Assembly (NCBI RefSeq): GCF_001720485.1
Contig: NZ_CP017114.1
Span: 1,922,001 to 1,986,000 of the forward strand
Reading direction: 5' to 3'
DNA from: Cobetia marina
GTDB taxonomy: Bacteria > Pseudomonadota > Gammaproteobacteria > Pseudomonadales > Halomonadaceae
DNA: 64,000 nt
The notes under the pieces are model-generated. The model did no database searches. It was not told the origin of the DNA and was given only the letters and a program-made list of their open reading frames with translations. A program made the position numbers and the translations under genes. Each line of letters opens with the position of its first letter. Positions within the stretch are counted from its first letter, which is position 1. Positions 54,866-63,635 of the stretch are shown in pieces.

Positions 54866-56208
54866 CAGGAGACCTCCTCGACGCCGGACGCCGCCTTGCT
54901 GGCGGTGAAGCTTTCCAGCGGGTTGAGCCAGTAGAGGTCCATCGCTGCCGTCCAGGAGAAGTCGCGACCGCCACAGCCTTCGCCGGTCACCGAATTGAAG
55001 TATTCATAGTAGCCTGCCGCCGCGATGCACTGCTGGCTGGCCTGCTTGATCCGGTCGGCCTCGCGGGACATGCCATATTCCTCACAGCCGATGGCCAGCA
55101 TCCAGTTGATGTGCAGCCAGCTCGGCCCGCGCCAGTAGCGCTTGGGTTCGAAGCGGGTGCTGGCCGGGTGGGTGGAGGCGACACCGAAGGGCGCCTGTTC
55201 CAGCCAGTCCTCGAGCAGGCCGCCCATGCGCTGCGCCTGGGCACCGCTGGCGACCCCGGCGAACAGCGGCAGGATACCGGCGGTGGTGACGTGCTCCAGC
55301 AGCACATTGGCACGCGCATCGCGGCTGAGGAAGCAGCCCAGCTCATCGCTCCACAGCGCCTGCACGCCTTCCTCGGTGCGCGCCAGCGACTGCTTGAGGC
55401 TGTAAAGCGCCTCGCCGTGGGTGTTGACCAGGCCAAGCCCGGCGGCATCCTCTTCGCACAGCGCGATCAGGTCGCGCGTGCCACGGTGCAGGATGGAGAT
55501 CAGGCTGATGTCCTCGACGCGGTACGGGCAGTCGCGATACAGCACCTCGGCGTCGTGCTCGTTCTGCTGGAAGAACTTCACCAGATAGATGTAACGATCA
55601 TATTCGTACTTGTGCGGGCGCTCGGACGGATCGACCAGCCCCGTATCGCGACGCACGTATTCGGCATCGACCGGCGGCACGCCAGCCAGCGGGCCATCCC
55701 ACTGGGGGCTGTTGTCCATGCCGGACTCCCAGGGGTGATAGCTGCACACGCGGCCGGTATGTTCCGGATCACGGTCGCGGTAGAACCACAGGTGATAGCG
55801 GATGACGCCAGGCAGGGTGGCGGCCAGTTTCTCCTCGGCAAGCCGGCGGTCACGGCCTTCCTCGAACAGCAGCTTCATGACGCTGGCCAGCACCGGCGGC
55901 TGGGAGATGGCGCTGGTCGCCGGGCTGCGCTGGACACCCCAGACTTCCGGCCCCGGGAAGTAGGTTTCCGCATCCCCGTGGAAGACGATGTGCGGCACCA
56001 TGCCGTTGTCCCACTGGCCTTCCAGCAGACGCTCGATCTCACGCCAGGCACGTGCCTCGTCACCGGCGGCCAGCCAGCCCAGCGCGGTGATGGCGGCGTC
56101 CCAGTTCCACTGGAAGGGGTAGAGGCCACGCGTGGGGACGGTGTAGCCGCCCAGGTCGTTGAGCTTGAGAACGTCGTGAGCGCTGAGCGCGTCGAGCTTG
56201 GCATTCAT
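54865..56208 (-). CDS. GH63 / MGH1-type glycoside hydrolase (mannosyl- or glucosylglycerate hydrolase-like)
   Basis: A 447-residue (alpha/alpha)6-barrel hydrolase without signal peptide, hence cytoplasmic. Landmarks are QWNWDAA at 33-39, the acidic region HPWESGMDNSPQWD with the likely general acid Asp165, KYEYDRYIYL, PKRYWRGPSWLHINWML, and YYEYFNSVTGEGCGGRDFSW with a likely base Glu near 402. Length and order match the compact GH63 enzymes that hydrolyse mannosylglycerate or glucosylglycerate, rather than large trehalases or processing glucosidases. It overlaps the AGE gene and follows a sugar ABC ATPase, so an imported small glycoside is the probable substrate. Exact glycoside is inference. 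Start at 56208, GGAG ten bases upstream. Confidence 0.82.
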   Translation of the reverse strand: MNAKLDALSAHDVLKLNDLGGYTVPTRGLYPFQWNWDAAITALGWLAAGDEARAWREIERLLEGQWDNGMVPHIVFHGDAETYFPGPEVWGVQRSPATSAISQPPVLASVMKLLFEEGRDRRLAEEKLAATLPGVIRYHLWFYRDRDPEHTGRVCSYHPWESGMDNSPQWDGPLAGVPPVDAEYVRRDTGLVDPSERPHKYEYDRYIYLVKFFQQNEHDAEVLYRDCPYRVEDISLISILHRGTRDLIALCEEDAAGLGLVNTHGEALYSLKQSLARTEEGVQALWSDELGCFLSRDARANVLLEHVTTAGILPLFAGVASGAQAQRMGGLLEDWLEQAPFGVASTHPASTRFEPKRYWRGPSWLHINWMLAIGCEEYGMSREADRIKQASQQCIAAAGYYEYFNSVTGEGCGGRDFSWTAAMDLYWLNPLESFTASKAASGVEEVS

Positions 56209-56228
56209 GTAAGTCGGCTCCGTTCGGG

Positions 56229-56312
56229 ATGACAGGTTCGAAATCAAAGGTTCTGGATCAAAGGTTCTGGATCAAAGGTTCGCAATCAAAGGCTCGCAAT
56301 CAAAGGCTCGGG
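56229..56312. repeat. 14-bp tandem repeat between the ABC ATPase and hydrolase genes
   Basis: Six contiguous 14-bp units from 56229: a degenerate ATGACAGGTTCGAA, ATCAAAGGTTCTGG twice, ATCAAAGGTTCGCA, ATCAAAGGCTCGCA and ATCAAAGGCTCGGG. The array fills most of the 124-bp gap and ends 20 bases before the hydrolase start. Confidence 0.9.
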
Positions 56313-56332
56313 TCGAAAGGGATCAACACGCC

Positions 56333-57358
56333 TCACGCCGACATCAGCTGGCCGCTGTGGTCATAGAAGCGCATCTTCTCGGCCAGCGGCCGGATGTGGA
56401 TGTCACTGCCATTGGCGATCTCCAGGTCACTCGGTACGTTGACGCGCAGCATCTCGTCCCCGAAGCGGGCAGTCAGCTGCTTGTGGGAGCCCAGCAGCTC
56501 CGTGACCAGCACACGGACCGGCGCGAAGTCCTCGGTGGGCTCGAAACGCACCTCGAAGTCCTCGGGGCGGATACCGCACCTGTGGATCTGGCTGGCGGCC
56601 GGGGCGGCCTGGTGCCAGCGCGCATCCGGGGCGATGAAGTTCATCGGTGGATTGCCGATGAAACTGCCGACGAATTCGGTCGCCGGATAGTGGTAGATCT
56701 CGGAGGGCGGCGCGTACTGCTCGATCTGGCCTCCCTTCATGACCGCGATGCGGTCGGCCAGGCTCATGGCCTCGACCTGATCATGGGTCACGTAGATGGT
56801 GGTGGTGTCGGAGGCGGCGAGGATGGTCTTGAGCTCGGCGCGCATCTCCAGGCGCAGCAGCGCATCCAGATTCGAGAGCGGCTCATCCATCAGCAGCACT
56901 TCCGGTTCCATCGCCAGGGCACGCGCGACCGCGACCCGCTGACGCTGACCGCCGGAGAGCTGGCCGGAGTAGTGATCCAGACGGTCCTCGATGTGCATCA
57001 GCTCGGCGGTTTCCTTCACCTTGCGCTGGATGTGCGCTTCGCTGTCCTTGCGCACGCGCAGGCCGAAGGCGATGTTCTCCGCCACCGTCATGTGCGGGAA
57101 GACGGCGTAGTTCTGGAACACCATCGCGATGCGGCGATCCCGCGGTGCCAGTGAGGTGATCTCACGCTCGCCGATGCGGATCGAGCCGCTGCTCTCGTAC
57201 TCCAGCCCCGCGATGATGCGCAGCAGGGTGGACTTGCCGCAGCCGGACGGGCCGAGCAGCACGGTGAATTCCTTGTCACGGATCTCGAGATCGATGGACT
57301 TGAGGATTTCCTGCTTGCCGAACTGCTTGCGTACGGCACTGATCTGGATGGCTGACAT
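56333..57358 (-). CDS. Sugar ABC transporter ATPase (MalK/UgpC/MsmK type)
   Basis: A 341-residue ATPase. Walker A LGPSGCGKST near residue 35, Q-loop FQNYAVFPHMTV, signature LSGGQRQRVAVARAL, Walker B LLMDEPLSNLD and H-loop VTHDQ are all present. The C-terminal regulatory domain (MOI/TOBE type; GIRPEDFEVRF, LVTELLGSHKQLTARF) marks the CUT1 carbohydrate subfamily. It energises the two permeases encoded just upstream. Separated from the second permease gene by 87 bases and from the hydrolase gene by the 14-bp repeat array. Confidence 0.93.
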   Translation of the reverse strand: MSAIQISAVRKQFGKQEILKSIDLEIRDKEFTVLLGPSGCGKSTLLRIIAGLEYESSGSIRIGEREITSLAPRDRRIAMVFQNYAVFPHMTVAENIAFGLRVRKDSEAHIQRKVKETAELMHIEDRLDHYSGQLSGGQRQRVAVARALAMEPEVLLMDEPLSNLDALLRLEMRAELKTILAASDTTTIYVTHDQVEAMSLADRIAVMKGGQIEQYAPPSEIYHYPATEFVGSFIGNPPMNFIAPDARWHQAAPAASQIHRCGIRPEDFEVRFEPTEDFAPVRVLVTELLGSHKQLTARFGDEMLRVNVPSDLEIANGSDIHIRPLAEKMRFYDHSGQLMSA

Positions 57359-57445
57359 GGTCGGACTCCTTGTAATCGTGAGCGACGGCGCTGGATGGAC
57401 AGGTGACCACCGTCGTCATGCATTGGCCGGTTGAAGGGCCGTACG

Positions 57446-58351
57446 CTAGCGGTTGGAAATGCCCCACATGCTGAACAGGTACTTGCGGATCGCGAACAGG
57501 AACAGCAGCGCCGGGACGACCAGGATCAGACCGCCGGCGTATTTGATCTCGGCGGGCGACTCGGAAAGGCTCTGGACCAGAAAGGCCGTCAGGGTGCGGT
57601 TCTCGACGGTGAGAATCGCCGAGGCGAACACCTCGTTCCACGAGATCACGAAGGCGAATACCGCAGAGGCGGTGATGCCCGGCGCGGCCAGCGGCAGCAC
57701 CGCGCGGCGGAAGGCCTGCCAGCGGTTGCAGCCCATCAGCCAGGCAGCTTCCTCGAGTTCCACCGGGATGCCCATGAACAGGCTCGAGGTGATCAGCACC
57801 GCGAAGGGCAGTGCCAGGGTGGCGTGGACCATCGCCAGCCCCAGGATGGAGTCATCGATGCCCACCTGGATGAAGATGACGGCCAGCGGCAGCGCCAGCA
57901 GCGGCATCGGGAAGGCACGCGACAGGATGATGATCAGACGAAAGGCGTTCATGCCCGGAAACACGAAGCGGGCCAGCGCATACCCGGCGGGAGCGCCGAG
58001 CACGATGGCGATCACCATCGTGAAGGCGGCGGCCAGCAGCGAGTTGCCCAGCGCACTGATCACGCCCTGGTAGTGCCAGAAGAAGTCGAGGGTCTCGAAG
58101 CTCAGCGCTGGGGTCAGGGTCTTGGGCCAGCCGCTGATCTGCTCCGGGGTGCTGACACTGTTGAGCATCAGCAGGCCGATGGGCACCAGCACCCACAGCA
58201 CCAGAATCGCGACACCGGCACGGAACAGCCATTTCCAGGCCATGTCATGACGGCGTGGCTTGTGTGCGCTCTGCGCCTGCGCCGGGGCCTGGGAATCGGA
58301 ACGAGAAGACACGGGAGCCGGCATGATGGCCTCGGATGTCGTGGATTTCAT
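57446..58351 (-). CDS. Sugar ABC transporter permease (MalG type)
   Basis: A 301-residue permease with six helices. The EAA loop that docks the ATPase is ELEEAAWLMGCNRWQAFRRAVLPLAAPGI near residue 220. A polar N-terminal tail of about 35 residues (Ser/Ala/Gln rich) precedes the first helix. The ATG at 58351 overlaps the stop of the partner permease gene (ATGA), so they are translated together. Typical CUT1 second permease. Confidence 0.92.
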   Translation of the reverse strand: MKSTTSEAIMPAPVSSRSDSQAPAQAQSAHKPRRHDMAWKWLFRAGVAILVLWVLVPIGLLMLNSVSTPEQISGWPKTLTPALSFETLDFFWHYQGVISALGNSLLAAAFTMVIAIVLGAPAGYALARFVFPGMNAFRLIIILSRAFPMPLLALPLAVIFIQVGIDDSILGLAMVHATLALPFAVLITSSLFMGIPVELEEAAWLMGCNRWQAFRRAVLPLAAPGITASAVFAFVISWNEVFASAILTVENRTLTAFLVQSLSESPAEIKYAGGLILVVPALLFLFAIRKYLFSMWGISNR

Positions 58352-59199
58352 CAGCGTGCCTCCTTCGGAACGTTGAGGAACTTGAGGTAGCAGCCGGTGA
58401 TGACCACCGAGATCAGCATGATCAACACCGCGTAGGCGGAGGCGGCGCCGGTCTGCTGATAGAGGAACTGCCAGTCGAAGGTCTCGCTCATCAGTACCGG
58501 CATGTCGCTGCCGCCCAGCATCATCACCACCGCGAAGACTTCCAGCGCCAGCAGGGTGCGCAGGATCAGTGCCGACTGGATGCTCGGGCGCAGCATCGGC
58601 AGGGTGATCTTCCACAGGCGCTGCCAGTAGCTGGCGCCGAACACCTGACCGGCCTCGTCATATTCCTTGGGGATCAGCCCCATGCCCGACACCAGGATCA
58701 CCAGCACGATGGCGGTGCCGCGCCAGATTTCCGCGACCACCACTGCCAGGAACAGCGCGAAGGCGTTCTGATAGTTGAGCCACGAGGTTGGCGCATCGAT
58801 CACGCTGACCGCGCTCAAGAAGCTGTTGAGAAACCCGAACTGTTCCAGGATCGCCAGCCAGATGATGCCGGCGGCCAGATCGGAGATGCCCAGCGGGATG
58901 GTCCAGATGTAGAGGATGCTGTCGCGCCCCTTGTTCATCTTTGTGACCATCAGCGCCATGCCGATGGCCAGCACCAGCTGGACCGGCACCACGACACCGG
59001 TGAGCAGCAGGGTGTTCTTGAGCGAGGGCCAGAAATTGAAGTCCTGATAGATGCGCGTGAAGTTGGCGAGACTCACGCCGCCGTCAGGCTGGGTGAAGGC
59101 CTGGGCGAAGATCTCCAGAAAGGGGTAGAGGAAGAAGGCGCCCATGAACAGCAGGCTGGGGGCGATCAGGTAATAAGGTAGCCAGCGATCGTGCTTCAT
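58351..59199 (-). CDS. Sugar ABC transporter permease (MalF/UgpA type)
   Basis: A 282-residue permease with six helices, first of the pair. The start is RWLPYYLIAPSLLFMGAFFLYPFLEIF, and the EAA loop is EYDEAGQVFGASYWQRLWKITLPMLRPSI near residue 200. It forms the channel with the MalG-type partner. A 197-bp gap with a 9-bp repeat array separates it from the binding-protein gene, so levels may differ. Confidence 0.92.
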   Translation of the reverse strand: MKHDRWLPYYLIAPSLLFMGAFFLYPFLEIFAQAFTQPDGGVSLANFTRIYQDFNFWPSLKNTLLLTGVVVPVQLVLAIGMALMVTKMNKGRDSILYIWTIPLGISDLAAGIIWLAILEQFGFLNSFLSAVSVIDAPTSWLNYQNAFALFLAVVVAEIWRGTAIVLVILVSGMGLIPKEYDEAGQVFGASYWQRLWKITLPMLRPSIQSALILRTLLALEVFAVVMMLGGSDMPVLMSETFDWQFLYQQTGAASAYAVLIMLISVVITGCYLKFLNVPKEAR

Positions 59200-59321
59200 C
59201 TTTGCTCACCTTTGACGTTGTTGTGATGGCGTGTCGGAAGGGTTTCGTGGCACCGGGTCGGCATGACAGGGGTTGGCGTACCGTCATGGCGACCCGTCGA
59301 GGGGTGCCGTTGCTGCTGCTT

Positions 59322-59357
59322 GTGTTGCAAGTGTTGCAAGTGATGCGAGTGATGCGT
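59322..59357. repeat. 9-bp tandem repeat before the permease genes
   Basis: Four contiguous 9-bp units: GTGTTGCAA twice, then GTGATGCGA and GTGATGCGT, in the gap between the binding-protein gene and the first permease gene. Confidence 0.8.
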
Positions 59358-59395
59358 TCTGTCGGTGCTGTCGAGCGACGGCTCGTGTGAGCGAA

Positions 59396-60664
59396 TTACT
59401 TGACCGGGCAGGGGCCGTCGCTGGGCGTGTCCGGCAGCCAGCAGCTGGCCCCTGCGGTGTCGATCAGCGTCTGCAGGCGTGGGGCGAGAATATCCAGCGT
59501 CTCCTCGATGTCGGCGTCGCGCAGCACGATCTGCACGAAGGCATCGCGGTAGATCTTGTTGAACAGGCCCGCCTGTTGCCCCAGGCCGCTGGGCAGCAGG
59601 GACAGCACGGCATCCTCGGCGGAAGACTGTGTCGCCACCGCCTTGCCGGACATGCGAATGCTGGCGGGCAGATCATCAGGCAATTCAGCGGTGACCACGG
59701 GGAAGAAGTTGGTGGCGCGCAGGGTGCGAATCTGGGCGTCGGGCGTCATCAGATAGCGGATCAGCTTGCGACTGGCTGCGGGGTCGGAGGCATTGGCCGG
59801 CATCGCCAGTCCTGCCACCACCGGCATGTAGCCGCGACCGCTGGGGCCTGCCGGCGCCGGGAAGGCCACGAAGTCATCGGGACGCTTGTTGAAGGCATCC
59901 TTGAGGCGCGCGGTGTGATCGAACGCCACCCATACCTCACCATTGAGCAGCGGTTCCTGCATGAAGCCGTAGGCGGTGGAGCGTGGATTGGTCACCGCCC
60001 AGATCTCGCGGAACTTCTGCCACATGGCCACGGCATCGGCGCTACGGAACTCGCGCACCACCGAATGGGTGAAGGACGGGTAGAGATAGCCTTCCAGGAA
60101 GCGGTGGATCAGCCCCTTGCGACCGGCCGGGAAGCCCAGCTTGGGCTGGCCGGTGGCGGTCTCGAGATTGCGCCCCCAGGCCAGCAGCTCGTCATAGCTC
60201 AGTGCATCGAGATCCGCGCCTTCGGGCAGGTAGGGCAGCGCCTTGCGATTGGCCGCCATGATGTAGGTGGCCTGCATCCAGGGGATGTAGCGCTGCTGCT
60301 CGCCGCCCAGCTTGCCCAGCGTCAGGTATTGCTCGCTGATGCCCTTGTCCTTGAGCGTGCTTGCCAGCGTATCCAGTGGCGCGAGAATGCCGGGCGTCAG
60401 CGAGCCCAGCTCGCCATGCAGGCCGCCGAGCAGGTCCAGCGCGCCTTCGGGACTCGACTTCTCCGCCTCCAGTCGTGACAGGAAGGTACCGGTTTCCTGC
60501 GGCATGTAATCGATGGACTCGGCGTAGGGGGCCAGGGCGATCTCGCGCATCTGCTGGGCCTCTTCCAGCGGTCTGGCCTGGGTGCTGAAGAAGGTGATGT
60601 CAGCGAGGGCGGACGTACTGCCCAGCAGCGCCAGCAAAGCGAGGGCGGTTGGCATCTTGCGCAT
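59396..60664 (-). CDS. Sugar ABC transporter extracellular solute-binding protein
   Basis: A 422-residue family 1 binding protein. The signal peptide is residues 1-21 (TALALLALLGSTSALA), followed by DITFFSTQARPLEEAQQM; the body has WVAFDHTARLKDAFNKRPDDF, GYMPVVAGLAMPANASDP and KLIRYLMTPDAQIRTL. It captures the substrate in the periplasm for the two permeases. The family is diverse, so specificity is not readable. The C-terminus holds two cysteines (ASCWLPD, DGPCPVK) that may form a disulfide. ATG at 60664 with GGAG upstream. The intergenic region to lacI holds a degenerate repeat. Confidence 0.92.
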   Translation of the reverse strand: MRKMPTALALLALLGSTSALADITFFSTQARPLEEAQQMREIALAPYAESIDYMPQETGTFLSRLEAEKSSPEGALDLLGGLHGELGSLTPGILAPLDTLASTLKDKGISEQYLTLGKLGGEQQRYIPWMQATYIMAANRKALPYLPEGADLDALSYDELLAWGRNLETATGQPKLGFPAGRKGLIHRFLEGYLYPSFTHSVVREFRSADAVAMWQKFREIWAVTNPRSTAYGFMQEPLLNGEVWVAFDHTARLKDAFNKRPDDFVAFPAPAGPSGRGYMPVVAGLAMPANASDPAASRKLIRYLMTPDAQIRTLRATNFFPVVTAELPDDLPASIRMSGKAVATQSSAEDAVLSLLPSGLGQQAGLFNKIYRDAFVQIVLRDADIEETLDILAPRLQTLIDTAGASCWLPDTPSDGPCPVK

Positions 60665-60724
60665 GGAGGTCTCCCCGGTCGGGTGTTGTTTTTCTGGCGT
60701 CACGCTGACCACGTTCTGGCGATG

Positions 60725-60811
60725 GCGTTTTCAGATCAGGCGTTTTGCGGTCAGGCGTCTGTCGTCGTGAGGTCAGGCGATGGTTCTGTGTGATCAGGCA
60801 TGTGTGCTCAG
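60725..60811. repeat. Degenerate repeat around TCAGGCG
   Basis: Units of about 15-22 bp, each ending in TCAG and beginning GCG or GCA (60725, 60740, 60755, 60777, 60798), in the gap between the binding-protein gene and lacI. The first two are GCGTTTTCAGATCAG and GCGTTTTGCGGTCAG. The array is looser than the others in this window. Confidence 0.55.
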
Positions 60812-61809
60812 GCAGTGGTATCGCGCAGCAGCAGGTCGTAATCGAAGCAGCGATGGCGTGGCGCGCCCTCCTGCGGGGCCAGCACCAGTTCGATCAGCGC
60901 CTGACTGACGGTCTCGAAGGAGATGTCCAGCGTGCTCAGGCTGGGCTGCTGGTACATCAGCGGTGGCAGGTTGTCCGCCCCGATGATGGCGATATCCCGG
61001 CCGGGCGCCCGCCCGCTCTCGCTGACGGCTTCCATCACGCCGTAGGCGAAGATGTCGCTGGCGCACACGAAGGCGGTGGGGGCATCGGCACTCGCCAGCA
61101 CCTCTCTGGCGACCTGATAGGCGCTGGCGTAACCGTGGGGGCAGTGGCGCGAGCTGGGGGCGAGACTGGCCTCGCGCATGGCCTGCAGGTAGCCGGTCTC
61201 ACGCTCCACCGCGGTATAGAGATCGCTGAAGAAGTTGAGGAACAGGATGTTGCGATGTCCCTGCTGGATCAGATGGCGAGTGGCGCGCAGGAAACCATCG
61301 GCGGCATTGATGTCGACCCAGTCGTGCTCGTCGGCGCGGCCGGTGCGACCGTGGGTGACGAAGGGGACACCGCTGTCGAGCAGGAAATCGACGCGCGGGT
61401 CCTGGATGCAGGTACGCGCCACCACGAAGGAGTCCACCTTGCCGCCATCGATGAAACGCTTGTAGGTCTCCAGCTCGTCGCGGTCTTCCGGCACCGTGGT
61501 GACGATGAGGTCGTGCTCCGGTGCGGCATCGTGCAGTGCCTGCCCCAGCGCCACCAGCAGGCGGGTGTTGAACTGGTCACGAAAGTCGCCCTGGGCGCCG
61601 TTCATGATGTAGCCCACCGAGGAGGTGCGCCCGGTCTTAAGGCGGCGTGCGCTCTGGTTGGGTTGATAGCCCACGTCGTTGGCGAAGGCCTGGACTCGTT
61701 CACGCGTCGCTACGCTGACATCCTCGAACCCCCCCAGGGCGCGAGAGACGGTGGTCACCGAGAGCCCCAGTTCAGTGGCGAGATATTTCAGCGTGATCTT
61801 CGGTGGCAT
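60808..61809 (-). CDS. LacI-family repressor of the sugar locus
   Basis: A 333-residue regulator. The N-terminal helix-turn-helix is ITLKYLATELGLSVTTVSRALGGFEDVSVATRERV, followed by the hinge NQSARRLKTGRTSSVGYIM and the periplasmic-binding-like sugar domain (FVCASDIFAYGVMEA, DIAIIGADNLPPLMYQQPSLSTL). Start at 61809 matches the family. A perfect 16-bp palindrome lies 64 bases upstream of the start, so it probably represses its own message and the downstream transporter genes until the sugar is present. It sits between the MFS gene and the binding-protein gene, all on the minus strand. Confidence 0.9.
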   Translation of the reverse strand: MPPKITLKYLATELGLSVTTVSRALGGFEDVSVATRERVQAFANDVGYQPNQSARRLKTGRTSSVGYIMNGAQGDFRDQFNTRLLVALGQALHDAAPEHDLIVTTVPEDRDELETYKRFIDGGKVDSFVVARTCIQDPRVDFLLDSGVPFVTHGRTGRADEHDWVDINAADGFLRATRHLIQQGHRNILFLNFFSDLYTAVERETGYLQAMREASLAPSSRHCPHGYASAYQVAREVLASADAPTAFVCASDIFAYGVMEAVSESGRAPGRDIAIIGADNLPPLMYQQPSLSTLDISFETVSQALIELVLAPQEGAPRHRCFDYDLLLRDTTA

Positions 61810-61872
61810 GGTGCAGGCCTCTGGCAAGGTGTCTGGCAAGGTGTCAGGACGTGAAATCGCTGGAAAGCATCT

Positions 61873-61888
61873 TCCGAAACGTTTCGGA
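61873..61888. promoter_or_regulatory. LacI-type operator
   Basis: TCCGAAACGTTTCGGA, a perfect 16-bp palindrome with the central CG of LacI/GalR operators, 64 bases before the lacI start. A weaker related sequence TTGAACGTTTCA occurs at about 62010. The remaining 376-bp gap holds the MFS terminator and the 12-bp repeat array. Confidence 0.75.
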
Positions 61889-62051
61889 TGGATCATTTCA
61901 CTAAATTTGGCGCCCCCGCAATGCTTTCGATACCAAAGGATATGTCAGTAATGATTCGTAATTTTCAGACGTTGCGCCTGCCTGTTACGTTGGCGCTGAT
62001 GACACGCTGATTGAACGTTTCACGACATCGTGAACCGGTCACTCAAAGGGG

Positions 62052-62123
62052 CTGAAGAAGGTACTGAAGAGGGAGCTGAAGAGGGCAACCAAAAGGACAA
62101 TCAAGAGGGCAGCAACGAGAACG
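62052..62123. repeat. 12-bp tandem repeat downstream of the MFS gene
   Basis: Units starting at 62052, 62064, 62076, 62088, 62100 and 62112; the first three are CTGAAGAAGGTA, CTGAAGAGGGAG and CTGAAGAGGGCA, later ones diverge. The array lies between the MFS terminator and the lacI promoter region. Confidence 0.7.
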
Positions 62124-62141
62124 CCCCGCAGAGCGGGGCGT
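62121..62141 (-). terminator. Terminator of the MFS gene
   Basis: A 9-bp stem ACGCCCCGC with loop AGA and its complement, 45 bases beyond the MFS stop on the minus strand. It would separate the MFS message from lacI. Confidence 0.7.
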
Positions 62142-62185
62142 CGTGGGGATGGCATGTGTCAGCCGAGAGGCGGGCCGTCGCGGGG

Positions 62186-63577
62186 TCAGCGGCTCTGGGG
62201 TTCGAGCGCTGCGGCCTGTTCGCGTCGGGTGGGACGAACCAGGCGGCCCTGAAGTTCCTCAAGCGAGACGCCCTTGGTTTCGGGCATGAAGAACAGCACG
62301 AAGATCAGCTGCAGCAGCATCATGAAGGCGAAGAAGGCGAATACCGGCCCACCGCTGAACTGGCTGAGGATGGTGGGCATCAGCAGCGCGATCAGGGCCG
62401 CGAAGATCCAGTGTACGGAGCTGCCGAAGGACTGGCCCATGGCACGGACCTTGTTGGGGAAGATCTCGGAGATGAATACCCAGATCACCGTGCCCTGACT
62501 CATGGCGTGCGCCGCGATGAACACGCCCAGCAGGATCGGCACGCCATAGCCGCCCATGGCGGAGAAGTCCTCGAGATGGAAGGCCCAGGCGATCAGGCAC
62601 AGCGACAGCAGATAGCCGGCCGAGCCGATCAGGATCAGGGTGCGGCGGCCCAGCTTGTCGATCAGTGACATCCCCAGCATGGTGAAGACCAGATTGATGA
62701 CCCCGATTCCGGCCGTCGAGAGCAGGGCGGCGCTCGATTCCAGCTGCGCCTCGGCCAGAATGCGCGGCGCGTAGTAGATGATGAAGTTGATGCCGGAGAG
62801 CTGATTGAAGGCCGCGATCAGGAAGGCGAACAGGATCGGCAGACGATAGCGCCAGGCGAACAGACGGGTGTGCTGCTTGGCACTTTCCTCGCTTTCGGTG
62901 CCACGGATGATGGCGATTTCCTCGGCGATGTCGGCCTTGGGATTGATCAGTCGGATGATCTCGGCGGCGGCCGCCTCGTCATTGCGCTTGAGGATCAACC
63001 AGCGCGGGCTGCGCGGTACCTTGCAGATCATCAGCAGGTAGAGCGCGGCCGGCACGGCTTCCACCCCCAGCATCCAGCGCCAGTTCTCGCCGTCCATGAA
63101 GCCGATGAAGTAGTTGGAGACGAAGGCGATCACGATCCCGAACACCACGTTGAACTGGTAGAGCCCGACCAGCGCGCCCCGGCGCTCGCGGGGGGCGATC
63201 TCGGAAATGTAGATGGGCGCTGCCACGGAGGACGCGCCAACACCCAGACCCCCCAGCAGGCGGAAGAACGAGAACAGGTAGGGGTCGGTGGCCAGCGCCG
63301 AGCCCAGCGCCGAGACCAGATAGAGGATCCCGATCCCGATCAGGGTCGCGCGGCGGCCGAAGTGATCTGTCGGCCAGTTGCCGAAGATGGCACCGATGAC
63401 CGTGCCCCACAGTGCCATCGACATGATGACCAGGCCGTGCATGAGGTCGCTGAGACCCCACTGGCTCTGCAGAGAGGTGTCCGCACCTGAGATGACAGCG
63501 GTATCGAAGCCGAACAGGAAGCCGGCGAGAGCGACCGTGATCGACCATTGAAGAATGCGTGGCATGGCGTAGCTCAT
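62186..63577 (-). CDS. Sugar porter family MFS transporter
   Basis: About 463 residues, twelve helices, of the sugar porter (SP) family. Signatures are LAGFLFGFDTAVISGA in helix 1, GNWPTDHFGRRATLIGIG, PIYISEIAPRERRGALVGLYQ, RSPRWLILKRNDEAA in the central loop, FNQLSGINFIIYYAPRIL, and SEIFPNKVRAMGQ and FFMPETKGVSLEEL at the end. It likely imports a monosaccharide by proton symport. ATG at 63577 or 63565 (better GAG spacing). Its own terminator lies downstream. As first gene of the minus-strand carbohydrate cluster it may supply the same sugar unit as the ABC system. Confidence 0.9.
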   Translation of the reverse strand: MSYAMPRILQWSITVALAGFLFGFDTAVISGADTSLQSQWGLSDLMHGLVIMSMALWGTVIGAIFGNWPTDHFGRRATLIGIGILYLVSALGSALATDPYLFSFFRLLGGLGVGASSVAAPIYISEIAPRERRGALVGLYQFNVVFGIVIAFVSNYFIGFMDGENWRWMLGVEAVPAALYLLMICKVPRSPRWLILKRNDEAAAAEIIRLINPKADIAEEIAIIRGTESEESAKQHTRLFAWRYRLPILFAFLIAAFNQLSGINFIIYYAPRILAEAQLESSAALLSTAGIGVINLVFTMLGMSLIDKLGRRTLILIGSAGYLLSLCLIAWAFHLEDFSAMGGYGVPILLGVFIAAHAMSQGTVIWVFISEIFPNKVRAMGQSFGSSVHWIFAALIALLMPTILSQFSGGPVFAFFAFMMLLQLIFVLFFMPETKGVSLEELQGRLVRPTRREQAAALEPQSR

Positions 63578-63635
63578 CCAATGAGGCGTGAAGGAAAGAC
63601 AGCGATTCGCGGAGGTTAATCGTTCAAGAGTGTAT

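Noticed and set aside
62030..62668. A plus-strand frame starting with a Glu/Gly-rich stretch
   Set aside because: The stretch is the 12-bp repeat read as protein, and the rest is antisense to the MFS gene.
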